NCBI GenBank assembly: GCA_034440635.1 | Contig: JAOTON010000399.1 | Coordinates: 62,501-126,500, forward strand | Direction of reading: 5' to 3' | From: Lepas anatifera | Taxonomy: Eukaryota; Arthropoda; Thecostraca; Lepadidae | DNA: 64,000 nucleotides | Shown: positions 45,746 through 57,580 of the stretch, in pieces | Layout of the letters: every line of letters starts with the position of its first letter | Position numbering within the stretch: position 1 is the stretch's first letter | The notes under the pieces: generated by a model | Told to the model about the DNA's origin: nothing | Database searches by the model: none | What the model saw: the letters and a program-made list of their open reading frames with translations, nothing else | Program-made: the position numbers and the translations under genes

Positions 45746-48194
45746 CCACTGCTACAGACATGGCCGACACAGACAGTCACGTGAGATTGGAGCCTCGGTC
45801 ACTGCTACAGACATGGCCGACACAGACAGTCACGTGAGACTGGAGCCTCTGTCACTGCTGCAGACATGGCTGACACAGATAGTCACGTGAGACTGGAGCC
45901 TCTGTCACTGCTGCAGACATGGCCGACACAGACAGTCACATGAGACTTGAGCCTCTTTCACTGCTACAGACATGGCTGACACAGATAGTCACATGAGACT
46001 TGAGCCTCTTTCACTGCTACAGACATGGCTGACACAGATAGTCACATGAGACTTGAGCCTCTTTCACTGCTACAGACATGGCTGACACAGATAGTCACAT
46101 GAGACTTGAGCCTCTTTCACTGCTACAGACATGGCTGACACAGACAGTCACATGAGACTTGAGCCTCTTTCACTGCTACAGACATGGCTGACACAGATAG
46201 TCACATGAGACTTGAGCCTCTTTCACTGCTACAGACATGGCTGACACAGACAGTCACATGAGACTGGGCCTCGGTCACTGCTACAGACATGGCTGACCAG
46301 ACAGTCACGTGAGACTGGAGCCTCTGTCCTGCTGCAGACATGGCCGACACAGACAGTCACATGAGACTGGGCCTCGGTCCTGCTGACAGCATGGCCGACA
46401 CAGACAGTCATGGATTGGGCCTCGGCGACTGCTGGACATGGCCGCACAGACGTCTGAAACTGGGACTCGGTCCTGCACAGCTGGCCGACACAGACGTCCA
46501 TGAAACTGGGCCCGTGCGGGGCAGACATGGCTGACACAGACAGTCACATGAGACTTGAGCCTCTTTCACTGCTACAGACATGGCTGACACAGACAGTCAC
46601 ATGAGACTGGAGCCTCTTTCACTGCTACAGACATGGCCGACACAGACAGTCACATGAGACTGGAGCCTCGGTCACTGCTGCAGACATGGCCGACACAGAC
46701 AGTCACATGAGACTGGAGCCTCGGTCACTGCTGTACAGACATGACCGACACAGACAGTCACATGAGACTGGAGCCTCGGTCACTGCTACAGACATGGCCG
46801 ACACAGACAGTCACATGAAACTGGAGCCCGATCGCTGCGGCGCAGACATGGCTGACACAGACAGTCACATGAGACTTGAGCCTCTTTCACTGCTACAGAC
46901 ATGGCTGACACAGACAGTCACATGAGACTGGAGCCTCTTTCACTGCTACAGACATGGCCGACACAGACAGTCACATGAGACTGGAGCCTCGGTCACTGCT
47001 GCAGACATGGCCGACACAGACAGTCACATGAGACTGGAGCCTCGGTCACTGCTGCACAGACATGACCGACACAGACAGTCACATGAGACTGGAGCCTCTT
47101 TCACTGCTACAGACATGGCCGACACAGACAGTCACATGAGACTGGAGCCTCTTTCACTGCTACAGACATGGCCGACACAGACAGTCACATGAGACTGGAG
47201 CCTCGGTCACTGCTGTACAGACATGACCGATACAGACAGTCACGTGAGACTGGAGCCTCTTTCACTGCTGCAGACATGGCCGACACAGACAGTCACATGA
47301 GACTGGAGCCTCGGTCACTGCTGCACAGACATGGCCGACACGACAGTCACGTGAGACTGGAGCCTCTTTCACTGCTGCACAGACATGGCCGACACAGACA
47401 GTCACATGAGACTTGAGCCTCTTTCACTGCTACAGACATGGCCGTCACAGACAGTCACGTGAGACTGGAGCCTCTGTCACTGCTGCAGACATGGCCGACA
47501 CAGACAGTCACATGAGACTGGAGCCTCGGTCACTGCTGCACAGACATGGCCGACACAGACAGTCACGTGAGACTGGAGCCTCTGTCACTGCTGCAGACAT
47601 GGCCGACACAGACAGTCACATGAGACTGGAGCCTCGGTCACTGCTGCACAGACATGGCAGACACAAACAGTCACGTGAAACTGGAGCCTCTGTCACTGCT
47701 GCACAGACATGGCCGACACAGACAGTCACGTGAGACTGGAGCCTCTGTCACTGCTGTACAGACATGGCCGACACAGATAGTCACATGAGACTGGAGCCTC
47801 GGTCACTGCTGCACAGACATGGCCGACACAAACAGTCACGTGAAACTGGAGCCTCTGTCACTGCTGCACAGACATGGCCGACACAGAAAGTCACGTGAGA
47901 CTGGAGCCTCTGTCACTGCTGCAGACATGGCTGACACAGAAATTCACATGAGACTTGAGCCTCTTTCACTGCTACAGACATGGCAGACACAAACAGTCAC
48001 GTGAGACTGGAGCCTCTGTCACTGCTGTACAGACATGACCGACACAGACAGTCACGTGAGACTGGAGCCTCTGTCACTGCTGCAGACATGGCCGACACAG
48101 ACAGTCACGTGAGACTGGAGCCTCTGTCACTGCTGCAGACATGGCCGACACAGACAGTCACATGAGACTGGAGCCTCGGTCACTGCTGCAGACA
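45746..48194. repeat. 53-bp tandem array, about 46 units
   Basis: The unit contains GACATGGCYGACACAGACAG, TCACRTGAGACT and CTGCTACAGACATGG. Two variants of the core are CACGTG (E-box) and CACATG. Units with TGCACAGAC are 55 bp. A damaged stretch (46260-46520) carries deletions. Since 53 is not a multiple of 3, runs of open frame (MADTDSHMRLEP...) arise by chance. Confidence 0.97.
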
Positions 48195-48870
48195 TGACAG
48201 TCATGGTGTACCCAGAGCACGAGCACACAGCAGCCCGCCATTCTCGCTGGCGGACGGCGCTGGGCGGCATCAGCTACAACTCAACCGGCAGCGGCGGCAA
48301 CAGCGCGGTGCCGCGATAGCATAGTGGAGAGATGCGGTGCCGTTGCACAGGTCATTGAGCCGCTCGTGGCGGCCCCACCCGTCACGGGTGCGTGGCGGCC
48401 CTGCTGCTTTGGAAGGGCCGAAACTGGTACCCACGAGCGGGATAGCTGAACTTCAGAATTCGGAAATCGTCGACGAGCTAAAACGGCTTCTCATCTATAC
48501 ATATATTGTTGCCAGTCAGCTTCGGTAGCTTTTTCTGGAGGCGAGAGAGAATTCGGCCAAGCGGCTTTAAGAAGTACTCTTGTATGTCCTAATTACAGAC
48601 CATTGACTAATTTATAAAGTGAATGCTCAATTGCTCAATTACTCAGTAAGCACTCCTGTAAGATTTACCGGTCTAAATCTTCCAAAAATGCCTTTGGTTT
48701 TCCAACATTTGTTTTATGGGCTAGTTGAAGGGCTATAGCTCTCCAAATACGACACGTTTTGGTCGGGAAGCCCGATGTTACTCCTCGAAGCTATCCGACT
48801 TATTGAGCAGGTGGGCATATCCTTTTTAAGCGTCAGATTCTATATCCAGCTAAGGACAGCCAACGTCATT
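48195..48870. other. Unassigned interval after the 53-bp array
   Basis: A short frame 48194-48319 reads like protein (EHEHTAARHSRWRTALGG, ending at TAG) and may be an exon remnant, but there is too little to call it. The remainder is featureless. Confidence 0.3.
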
Positions 48871-48877
48871 GATATAT

Positions 48878-48935
<58 letters not shown>
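48871..48935. repeat. (AT)n microsatellite
   Basis: A nearly pure AT dinucleotide run with one G interruption at 48879. Confidence 0.97.
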
Positions 48936-48938
<3 letters not shown>

Positions 48939-49692
48939 CGCCCCGACTCGCCTCCCTGTACTGTCTAGCATCGAGCGCTTTCGAGACGTGCGTTGCAAGC
49001 AATAACCTTCCATACAAAACGTACCGTGTTTCCCCTAAGAGCTTCCCGAATTTCAGTTGGATAAAAAATACAAAAACTCTGCTGAAGTTGTTTTTACATC
49101 GGATACGCGTCGGAATAGAGGTGACAGAGGGCAGGTCCCCACCTCCCACCAATCTTTGCATTGAATGCATTACCGATATCCACCAAGTTGGGAGGAAATC
49201 GGGAAATCTTATAATTGGTCAGTACCAACAACATTAAGCACACTAAGTGTGTTTTAGTTGGGGAAGTTTGTTGACAGTGGGGGGCTGTAGAGTGACTAAC
49301 CCCCCCCTCGCCGTTTCCCGGTGGCGACGTTCTTGTTTCATTGCTCATTTTCTCTGCTTGATTTTACAGTATGTTTTTGCATTCGCTGCCTGCAGTTTGC
49401 GCGGATATGCAGCCAGCTCCGGCCCCAGCGCACAGCGATAACCAGGCAGCCAGCTCGGGGCCCGGCGCACAGCGGCAGCCGATCAGATAGCCCCATACAA
49501 CACATGCCGGCCGCCGCTGGGTAGCAAAAACCACAGCGGCCCAACAACACCTGACAGCCCGCCGCTCTCGCCTCCCTCCCTCAGCCGGGCAGATTTCGGT
49601 CAGGTGGGAGGTGAGAGGCCAGTGCGCTGGCTGCGGCGGGTGTGCTGCCGACTCGCCGGCCCGTGCAGAGTGAGCGGGACAGCCCACACAGC
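48936..49692. other. Unassigned interval
   Basis: It contains a decayed transposon-like edge (CCCCCCCTCGCCGTTTCCCG, then GTGGCGACG, near 49300-49330) similar to the right end of the hAT-type MITE at 29529-29759. GC-rich from 49380. No gene recognised. Confidence 0.4.
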
Positions 49693-50008
49693 GCTGGGCA
49701 GGACTCGGCGCTGAGTAAGGGAAACTGCAGCAGTGCTGCAGCCTGCACAACACAGCACGGGGCAGGACTCGGCGCTGAGTAAGGGAAACTGCAGCAGTGC
49801 TGCAGCCTGCACAACACAGCACGGGGCAGGACTCGGCGCTGAGTAAGGGAAACTGCAGCAGTGCTGCAGCCTGCACAACACAGCACGGGGCAGGACTCGG
49901 CGCTGAGTAAGGGAAACTGCAGCAGTGCTGCAGCCTGCACAACACAGCACGGGGCAGGACTCGGCGCTGAGTAAGGGAAACTGCAGCAGTGCTGCAGCCT
50001 GCACACGA
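49693..50008. repeat. 64-bp tandem array, five units
   Basis: GGACTCGGCGCTGAG begins at 49701, 49765, 49829, 49893 and 49957, exactly 64 bp apart, with almost no differences between units. Each unit has the near-perfect inverted repeat CTGCAGCAGTGCTGCAG. The absence of divergence points to recent expansion. Long minus-strand open frames here come from the repeat. Confidence 0.97.
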
Positions 50009-51024
50009 GGTGTTGCCAGCACGGGTTGGTTTGGTCAAAGTGGAATGAACCAGCTACGGCAGCCGCCGTCTTCCCCCAAAAACCAACGGGAGTCATGTTG
50101 ATGGGTTGCAAGAAAAGCCACTCCCCCACACTGACAGAGACAGGCTGTAAAGATCCCCTGACTTACTCCAGCTGCTAAACTGTCCCGACCTACACAGAAG
50201 TTGTCAGAGTGATTCTCTTCTTTTGTATGGTCTCAGCCCACAGAGTAGCGGTTCGTGTGATTATCTTCTCCCTGTATGGTCCCTGCCCACACATCAGAGA
50301 TGCTCCGTGACCGTCTTTTGGCCTGCAACCTACAAAGAAGCGGGAACAGCACAGTCGCCGCCTACGCTGTGGCGGCAACAGCACGCGGTCAGCGGGTCTG
50401 TACGGTGACTGTCCGTGCGGCGCCTGTCTGTACGGCGCTGGCATGCTCCCTGCTGGTGAGTCACCCCGCTGAGTCACCCCCTCCCCGTCCCGGAGACGGA
50501 GAGAGCCGAGCTCCTCCATTGAAATGTATGCCGCGAGGATCAGAGTGTACAAGTCCGCCCTCTTACTGTTTTTTTTTACATTTCGCATCGATAACAAGTG
50601 AGCGACAAAAACATGCTCCGTTGTTTTGAATATGAAGCGCTTATTCATGAGCTGGCTCTGGTTTGTAACTTTTAAGAGATGACCTCTAGTTTCACGTTCA
50701 GTTGGTTCGTTTTTCTCGCTGAGTGTCGGCAGCAACAACGTGAACTGCTCGGAGGATCCGGTTCCATCCCGATACGAGTTGCATCGCATGCACTGCGGGT
50801 GTACTCGTAACTCACAACCAGCAGTGCCAGGGGCCGCCACTGCGCTCGCCAGTCACCCGCTGTCCGCCAGGGCAAACCGCTGACCAGCCCTGGTTCAATA
50901 CAAGCTACCTCTGAATGGTCGCGCTCGCCCCCAGATAAGACCGTCTCTTTAAGGAACTGTAAGATGCGAGAAAAGCAATGACGGCCTCCGTCGCCGAAGT
51001 TTTCTTTCTCTGTCACCGCTTTCC
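50009..51024. other. Unassigned GC-rich interval
   Basis: A 216-codon minus-strand frame (50840-50190) has no recognisable domain. A roughly 45-bp phrase (GTATGGTCTCAGCCCACA and GTATGGTCCCTGCCCACA) is duplicated at 50226 and 50274. It could include a CpG-rich promoter; nothing fixes it. Confidence 0.35.
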
Positions 51025-51550
51025 AGAGCCGGGCGGTGTGCTACTTTAGTCCGCTGCTCCGCTACATACGAACCCTCCAAATGGTAGCGGAGTAGCGGCA
51101 GCGAATTCTATAGCCAAAAAGTAGCGGAGAGCGGGAGGCAGCCACAACAATTCAAAACCGCTACCGCTACCAATAACCTGTTGAGAGGACCACCATCTCC
51201 AAACAAAGCTGGCACTGGAGATTGAGAGAAATGTTTTTATCCATCAAAAACACAAAAGGGGTTCAATGTTTTGGTGCCTGATTTTGTTCGGATATCTTAC
51301 AATCAAACTACTGATCTTATGCCAGCTACGTATAAGCAGCAGTTTTCTTTGAAATTCGTTTAAAAAAACAATAGAAGGCAATTTTTGGGTAGCGCTCTAT
51401 AATGCTAAGTAGCGGTAGCGGAGAAGCCAAGTACTCGCTAATGGTTTCGAGATCTAAAAGTAGGGCCAGAAGCAGCAACGGTAGTGGTTTCAGCTAGCCA
51501 AGGCATCGGACGCAGCGGTGGTAGTTTAAAAAATTGGTAGTGGCGCCCAC
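51025..51550. mobile_element. Possible MITE with GTAGCGG subterminal repeats
   Basis: GTAGCGG or CCGCTAC occurs repeatedly near both edges (51050-51175 and 51390-51530). Edge sequences CAGAGCCGGGCGG and reversed CAGATGTGGGCG are loosely similar. Clustered subterminal motifs are typical of hAT-type elements, but no 8-bp duplication was found. Confidence 0.35.
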
Positions 51551-52330
51551 ATCTGCAATACCCCCTTCTTAACTGAGTCTTGCGTTAACTTCACATTCTT
51601 TTATGCGGAAGTTGTATGGGCGTGAATCGACCTGATAAGTTGGCCAACCCGGGTAATACCGACCTCACAACCATGGAGTGCTGCGGGGTCATCTCGTTTC
51701 AGTAAAACAAAACTATAAAATGGTGTGGGAAAACGGAGTGAGGTGATCAACAGTGTCCAATTCCAGAACGTGAGAGCACGACGCTGCCGGGTTTAAAGTG
51801 CAGCCGTGTGATGGGGCAGGAGAGGGGCATCAGGATTACCACTGTTGTTTGTCCTATCAGCCAGACGGAGGCGGGGCGATGAAGAGCGATTTGCAGTGGT
51901 ACGAATCAGCGCAGCGCTATCGCCCACCCTGGCAGTCTCTCTAGCTCGCTATGTCGCTCCAGCAGGTGTAGGTAGCACAAGTGCAAAGGACAGGGAACCT
52001 TCAGCGTGACCAGACACAGCAGCGCACAACTCCGAATGTTCCGAATTCAAAGCCATCAAGTAAAGTACAAAAAAGCAACAATAATGGTCTAAAAGCCCGA
52101 TGGAAGCAGGCAACTTCAAGAGTGGGAAGTATCATTAGACCACAACATTGAGGAAAAATATAAGGCGTAAAAATATCAACAGGCGCCATCTACCCGGAGA
52201 TCATTCATTTTAGAGCGGTCTAAAACGCTAAATGTCATTGCCTTTTTGGAACTAACAATTGTCATCGCTAACCTCGATAAAAATCAGGGTAATTTTACAC
52301 TGGGATGCTGGGAACCTGGAGGTCACGTTT
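51551..52330. other. Unassigned interval
   Basis: Short frames only; no domain, RNA or repeat recognised. Confidence 0.45.
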
Positions 52331-52338
52331 CTGGTGTC

Positions 52339-53652
52339 CAGGGGCGCAGCCAGGGGGGCACAGGGGCACGTGCCCCCCATCGGTGCCGGGGTGCCCTTTT
52401 GATTGCCAGGTGGTGTACCCTCTTTTGGTCGTGCCGCTCGAAATTTAGTGCCCTACGCCGTTGAGCCTAGATGGAACTAGACTGCATTTAGCGATTTAAA
52501 CTATTTTTGACAATTAAGTGCCCTTTTTGGTCACTTAGGGCATTCTGTCGCCTTTCCAAGCACCCGGGAAGAGTATAGGCACGTAATCCGTTTCCAGATA
52601 ATGCCTCATCGTCGCCAATAATCGTACAGGCGGAGCAAATCTGGTGCCCCTTGAGCTCATCTGGTGCCCCCTGAGCGCTGGTCCTGGCCCCTGGAGCTGA
52701 TCATGTGCCCTCTGAGCAGATCTGATGCCCTCGTAGTCCATTTGGTGCCCCCCTGAGAAAAGAATTGTGCTTTCTGAACCTATATAATGTTCTTTAAGTT
52801 AGTCTGATTTCTCCGAGCTTGCCTGGTGCCCTATTAGCTGTTTTATTGCCCCTTGAGCGGATCCGGGCCCCCTGAACTTATTTAATGCCTCCCGGAGTTT
52901 ATATACTGTCCAGGGGGGCACAGGGGGCACGTGCCCCCATCGGTGCCGGGTACCCTTTTGATTTCCAGGTGGTGTACCCCCTTTGGGCCGTGCCGCTCGA
53001 AATTTAGTGCCCTACGTCGTTGAACCTAGATGGAACTTGACTGCATTTAGAGATTTCAACTATTGTTTGACAATTAAGTGCCTTTTTGGTCAGCTAGGGC
53101 ATTATGTCGCCTTTCCAAGCACCCGGGAAGAGTATAGGCACGTAATCTGTTTCCAGATAATGCCTGATCGTCGCCAATAATTGTACGGGTGGAGCTCATC
53201 TACGCGCCCCTGGAGCTGATCATGTGCCCTCTGAGCTGATCTGGTGCCCTCGTAGTCAATCTGGTGCCCCCGTGAGAAAATAAGTGTGCCTTCTGAACCT
53301 ATATAATACTCTTTGAGTTAGTTTGATGCCTCCAGCTTGCCTGGTGTCCTTTTAGCTGTTTTAGTGCCCCTTGAGCGATTCGGGCCCCTGAGCTTATTGA
53401 ATGCCTCCCGGAGTTGATCTACTGTCCAGGGGTGCAGTCAGGAAGGCACATGGGGCACGTGCCCCCCATCATTGCCGGGGTGCCCTTTTGATTGCCAGGT
53501 GGTGTATCCAATTTGGGCCGTGCCGGTCGAAATTTAGTGCCCTACGCCGTTGAACCTAGATGTAACTGGACCGCATGTAGCGTTTGAAACTATTGTTGGA
53601 CAACTTAATACCTTTTTCGGTCAGCTAGGGCATTCTGTCGCCTTTCCAAGCA
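52339..53652. repeat. Three tandem copies of the hAT left end
   Basis: The terminal block (CAGGGG..., GGGGCACGTGCCCCC, CCAGGTGGTGTA, TTTAGTGCCCTACG) restarts near 52914 and 53430, spacing about 570 and 515 bp. Each copy runs into CTGATCTGGTGCCC-type repeats. Confidence 0.85.
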
Positions 53653-53660
53653 CCCAGGAA

Positions 53661-55426
53661 CAGAGTTGTGCGACTCATGAGTCGGAGTCGGAGTTTAACT
53701 CAAATTCTGACTCGTTCGACTCAGAGTTGAGTTGAGTTGAGTCGAAAAAATTAGACAGGTGAGTTGAGTTGAGTTGAGAAGACAGAGAGCTAAATGATTT
53801 GACAACAAAAAGTTGACTCAGTATGCAAATATGTTTAATAAGTTTGAATTTGCCTACCTTTTGGAAACCTCCTTTGAATACCTTTCCCTTCAGTGTTTTA
53901 ATTGTTTCGATCAAAGTTTTAATTTCTTTCAATATATCAAATTAATTATACGGTTCAATTACTTATTTTAAAGGCCCATTTGGTCTGAAGAAATTCCTAT
54001 GCACAAATAATACATGTACTCGAAAAATTAAATAGGCTCCTATCTCTGGCCTTGTCTTAAACATTTTAGGAGGTAGAATACACTGCAAAATGCATTTAAA
54101 ATATCTAAAAAAATCCTCATCAGCAATATACTTCTTCTCAACCACCACTCACAGTTATACACTCAAGCGTTCCACCACCACTCCAATATAAAAGAATAAC
54201 CACAGGCAAGATAGTGCGCCATTGCTGTCTTTGAAGAACAAATTTAGTCAAGACTAGGTTCAAGCTAAAGTAGCTTCAGGGCAAAACATTGTAGAAATCA
54301 CGTGATAATTAACAAAGTTATGTGAATATTTCTAAACTACATATGAAATTGTTTCTTTTGTCTTAATTGCGCCGTCTCCAGTTGCTGCTTTAACTTATTA
54401 AAATCAGTTCTTACTGTTAGCACAGAAAAGTTTGGACTCTTATTTGACAAAATATTGAAATACTATTATTGCGCGAATCAGATGAATTATTTCTTGCTAC
54501 TGGTTGTGTCTGATCGTCGTCCGTATTGGAAAGCCGTATACATTGGCAATTATCAAACTGCTCCCATTTTGAAGTGTAAATAGGTATGTGTGCGTGCTGT
54601 ATTGAAGGTTTTCAAGCTGAAAATTGTATTGGGTTAAAATATGAATGTATTTAATGCAACACGATGATAAAATTTCCATTTCTTTTGTCCTATGGTATTG
54701 ATATGGTATACTATTCCCAGGTTTTGCTGCAGTTCTTAGAATTTGCAATTGCAACTAGGTACTCTAGTAATTATAGCTTAGATTTTGGTTCAGCTCATGG
54801 CATAGGAATGTTTCATTTAGCAAAATTATCTAGCGTCGTTCTTTAACAGAAACAAAAAGCATTACCCTTATCATTCCTGAAAATACAGTTAAGATCATGT
54901 TTTTTTAGCTGGACCTTTTTCTGATAGTATCGAGGTGCAATTATTTCCCTATTTTGTTGTAACCTTAACCCATTTCAGCTCCTTTCCATTCCATAGGCTT
55001 CTTTCAGAAATCATTGCAACATAGTGTGGCAGCTTTATCTGGCAGTGACAGTCTGGAAGAAAAAAGATATCCATGGCTCTTGGGTATAATTAATTTTTAA
55101 TGTTTCGATTAATTTATCTACCATCTATTAATCTTCATTTTCCTGTATGACTTTCTGTGCAGCTTGTCTTGTAGTGGTTTATTAATTTGTTATTATTTAT
55201 TTATATTATTTATCATTTATTTATATATTTTGAAACTGAGTCGACGTTTGAGTTGAGTTGAGTCGTGAGTTGAGTCGGAATTGAGTCGGGATGATTTAGC
55301 ATTGAGTCAGAGTTGAGTCGGCTCACTGAACTCTTGACAATGAGTTGAGTCAGAGTTGAGTCGACCACTCTCAGCACATGAGTTGAGTTGAGTCGACTCA
55401 AGAAAATTCTGAAACGCACAACTCTG
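53661..55426. mobile_element. Nested hAT-type element with GAGTTGAGTCG repeats
   Basis: Exact 8-bp duplication CCCAGGAA at 53653-53660 and 55427-55434. The ends CAGAGTTGTGCG pair perfectly over 12 bp. Runs of GAGTTGAGTTGAGTCG fill about 100 bp inside the left end and about 190 bp inside the right end, in inverted sense overall. The 1.45-kb AT-rich centre has no transposase. It inserted into the third terminal copy of the larger hAT element. Confidence 0.92.
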
Positions 55427-55435
55427 CCCAGGAAG

Positions 55436-57580
55436 AGTATGGGCACCTAGTATGTGTCCACCTAATACCTCATCGTCGCCAATAATCGTACGGGTGAAGC
55501 TAATCTGGTGCTCCTTGAGCTCATCTCGTGGCCTCTCAGCTGGTCTTGACCCCTTGAGCTGATTACTTGACCTCTTAGCTGATCTGGTGCCCCTGAGTCA
55601 ATCGAGTGCTCCACTGAGCAAATAATTGTGCCTCCTGAAGCTATACAATACCCTCTGAGTTAGTATAATGCCTCCGAGCTTGCTTGGTGCCCTAATAGCA
55701 GATTTAGTGCTCCTTGAGCTGATTCGGGCCCCCGAGCTGATCTCATGCCTCCCCAAGTTGATTCTGTCTCCTAAGTCAATATGGTGCCTCCTCAGCTGAT
55801 TATGTGCCCCCTCAGCTAATTATTGATGTCTCCTTAGATGGCCTGGTGCCCCCTGAGCTGGTTTGGTGGGCCCTGAGCCCACCTCGTGTCCCCTGAGCTG
55901 TTATGTTGCTCCCTGAGCTGATTTAGGCTCCTGCCATAGTCTGGGGGGCTGGGAGCTGATCTGGCCCCCGAGCCGATCGATCTGGTGCCACCTGAGCTGC
56001 ACTAATGCCCCTGAGTCGATCTGGTGCCTCCTGAGCCCATCTGATGCCCTCTGAGCTAGTCTGGTGCCCCCTGAGCTAATCTGATACCCTTTAAGTTGAT
56101 CTGAACCTCCTCACGTGATTTCATGAGCAGCTCTAAAGTCCTGAGCTGAGCTGGGCCCACAGAGGCTGATGAGGGCCCCTGCGATGGTATGGGGCTCCTG
56201 AGCTGATTAAGTGCCACCTGACTTGATCTGGTATTCCCGAGCTGGTCGGGAACCACTGATCTGATTGTTTGTCCCCGAAGCTGATCTGGTGCCCTATGGG
56301 CATCTGGTGTCCCCTGAGCAGCTCTGGGGCTTTTGAATGGATTGGGCCCCGAGCTGGTGAGGGATCCCTGAGCTGATTTAGTGCCCCTGACTTGAACTTG
56401 CTCCCTGCGCTGATCGATCTGGTGCACCCTGAGCAGATATACTGCCTCCTGAACTTAACTAATGCCCCCTGAGTCGATCTGGTGCCTGCTGAGTCATCAG
56501 TGTGTCTCCTGAGCCCATCTTATTCCCTCTGAGCTAGTCTGGTGCCCCATGGCTAATATGGTACCCTTTAAGCTGACCCGGGCCTCCTGGGTTGATAACG
56601 TGTTTTCCTGAGCAGCTCCCAGGCCCTGAGCTGAGCTGGGCCCACAGGGGTTGGTGAGAGCCTCTGAGATCGTATGGGGCTCCTGAGCTGATTAAGTGCC
56701 TCCTGACTTGATCTGGTATTCCCGAGCTGATCTGGGCCTCGAGCTTGTCGGGGACCACTGATCTGATTGTTTGTCCCCGAGGCTGATCTGGTGCCCTATG
56801 GGCCGATCTGGTGTCCCCTGAGCAGCTCTGGGGCTTTTGAACTGCTTGGGCCCCGAGCTGGCGAGGGATTCCTGAGCTGATTTAGTGGCCCTGACTTGAT
56901 ATTGCCCCCTGACCTGACTTGAGGCCCCTGAACTGATCTGGGACCCCAAGACCTGATCTGGGGCCCAAGAGCGGATTTAGGTTTTGAGGGTACCCTGAGG
57001 TGGTCTGGGCGCTGAGCTTGTGAGGGCCCCTTAAGTTAACTTGAGGCCCCCTGAGGTGATCTGGCGCCTTAAACTGTTCTGGGGCTTCTTGAACTGGTTA
57101 AGGCCCTATGAGCCTATCTGTGGCCCATTGAGCTAGTCTGATGACCTCATCTCTGAGACCAATGAGCTAGTCTAGTCCCTAGGTGAAGCATGAGCTGCTC
57201 TGTGGCCCTGATCTACATCAGGGGTCCCTGAGGTGGTCTTGAATAGACAGATAATAAGAACACAGGCCAACTCCCATCATCTCAGGGCGGGGTCACTGAG
57301 CTAGTTTAGTTCCTCTGGAGGCACAACTGGGGGATGGGGGGAAGCTGCTCTGGAGGCCTCTGATCCACACTTGGGGGGCCCCAGAGCTGGCCTTGAATAG
57401 ATGGGGATAAGAACACAATGGAAACTCCCTTTGTAAAACAGAGCTAACGAGAAATGACAAATCTCTAAAACGGCTTGTGATACCTATCCACCCCTGGTTA
57501 TCTAAATTGCTTATGATACTGGTGGATTCTGGGAAGGGATGATAAAAAGGCATGTGCCCCTGAGCTCAGAGCACAGTCCC
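55436..57580. repeat. Degenerate 20-bp repeat, CTGAGCTGATCTGGTGCCCC
   Basis: Roughly a hundred loosely conserved copies of CTGAGCTGATCTGGTGCCCC. A higher-order duplication of about 540 bp is visible (for example 56165-56290 and 56650-56780 share TATGGGGCTCCTGAGCTG and GGGACCACTGATCTGATTG). The same word is present in the left-end copies, so the array grew from subterminal sequence. Confidence 0.85.

Noticed and set aside
45746..48194. Repeated open frames such as MADTDSHMRLEP
   Set aside because: The 53-bp unit lacks stops in several frames; unit lengths vary by 1-2 bp without frame constraint, so protein coding is unlikely.
49364..50129. Minus-strand frames of 140-224 codons
   Set aside because: They read through the 64-bp tandem units; repeated LTQRRVLPRAVL-type text has no domain and the frame depends on the repeat.
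50190..50840. 216-codon minus-strand frame
   Set aside because: No motif, no splice context, GC-rich region with other overlapping frames; chance openness cannot be excluded.
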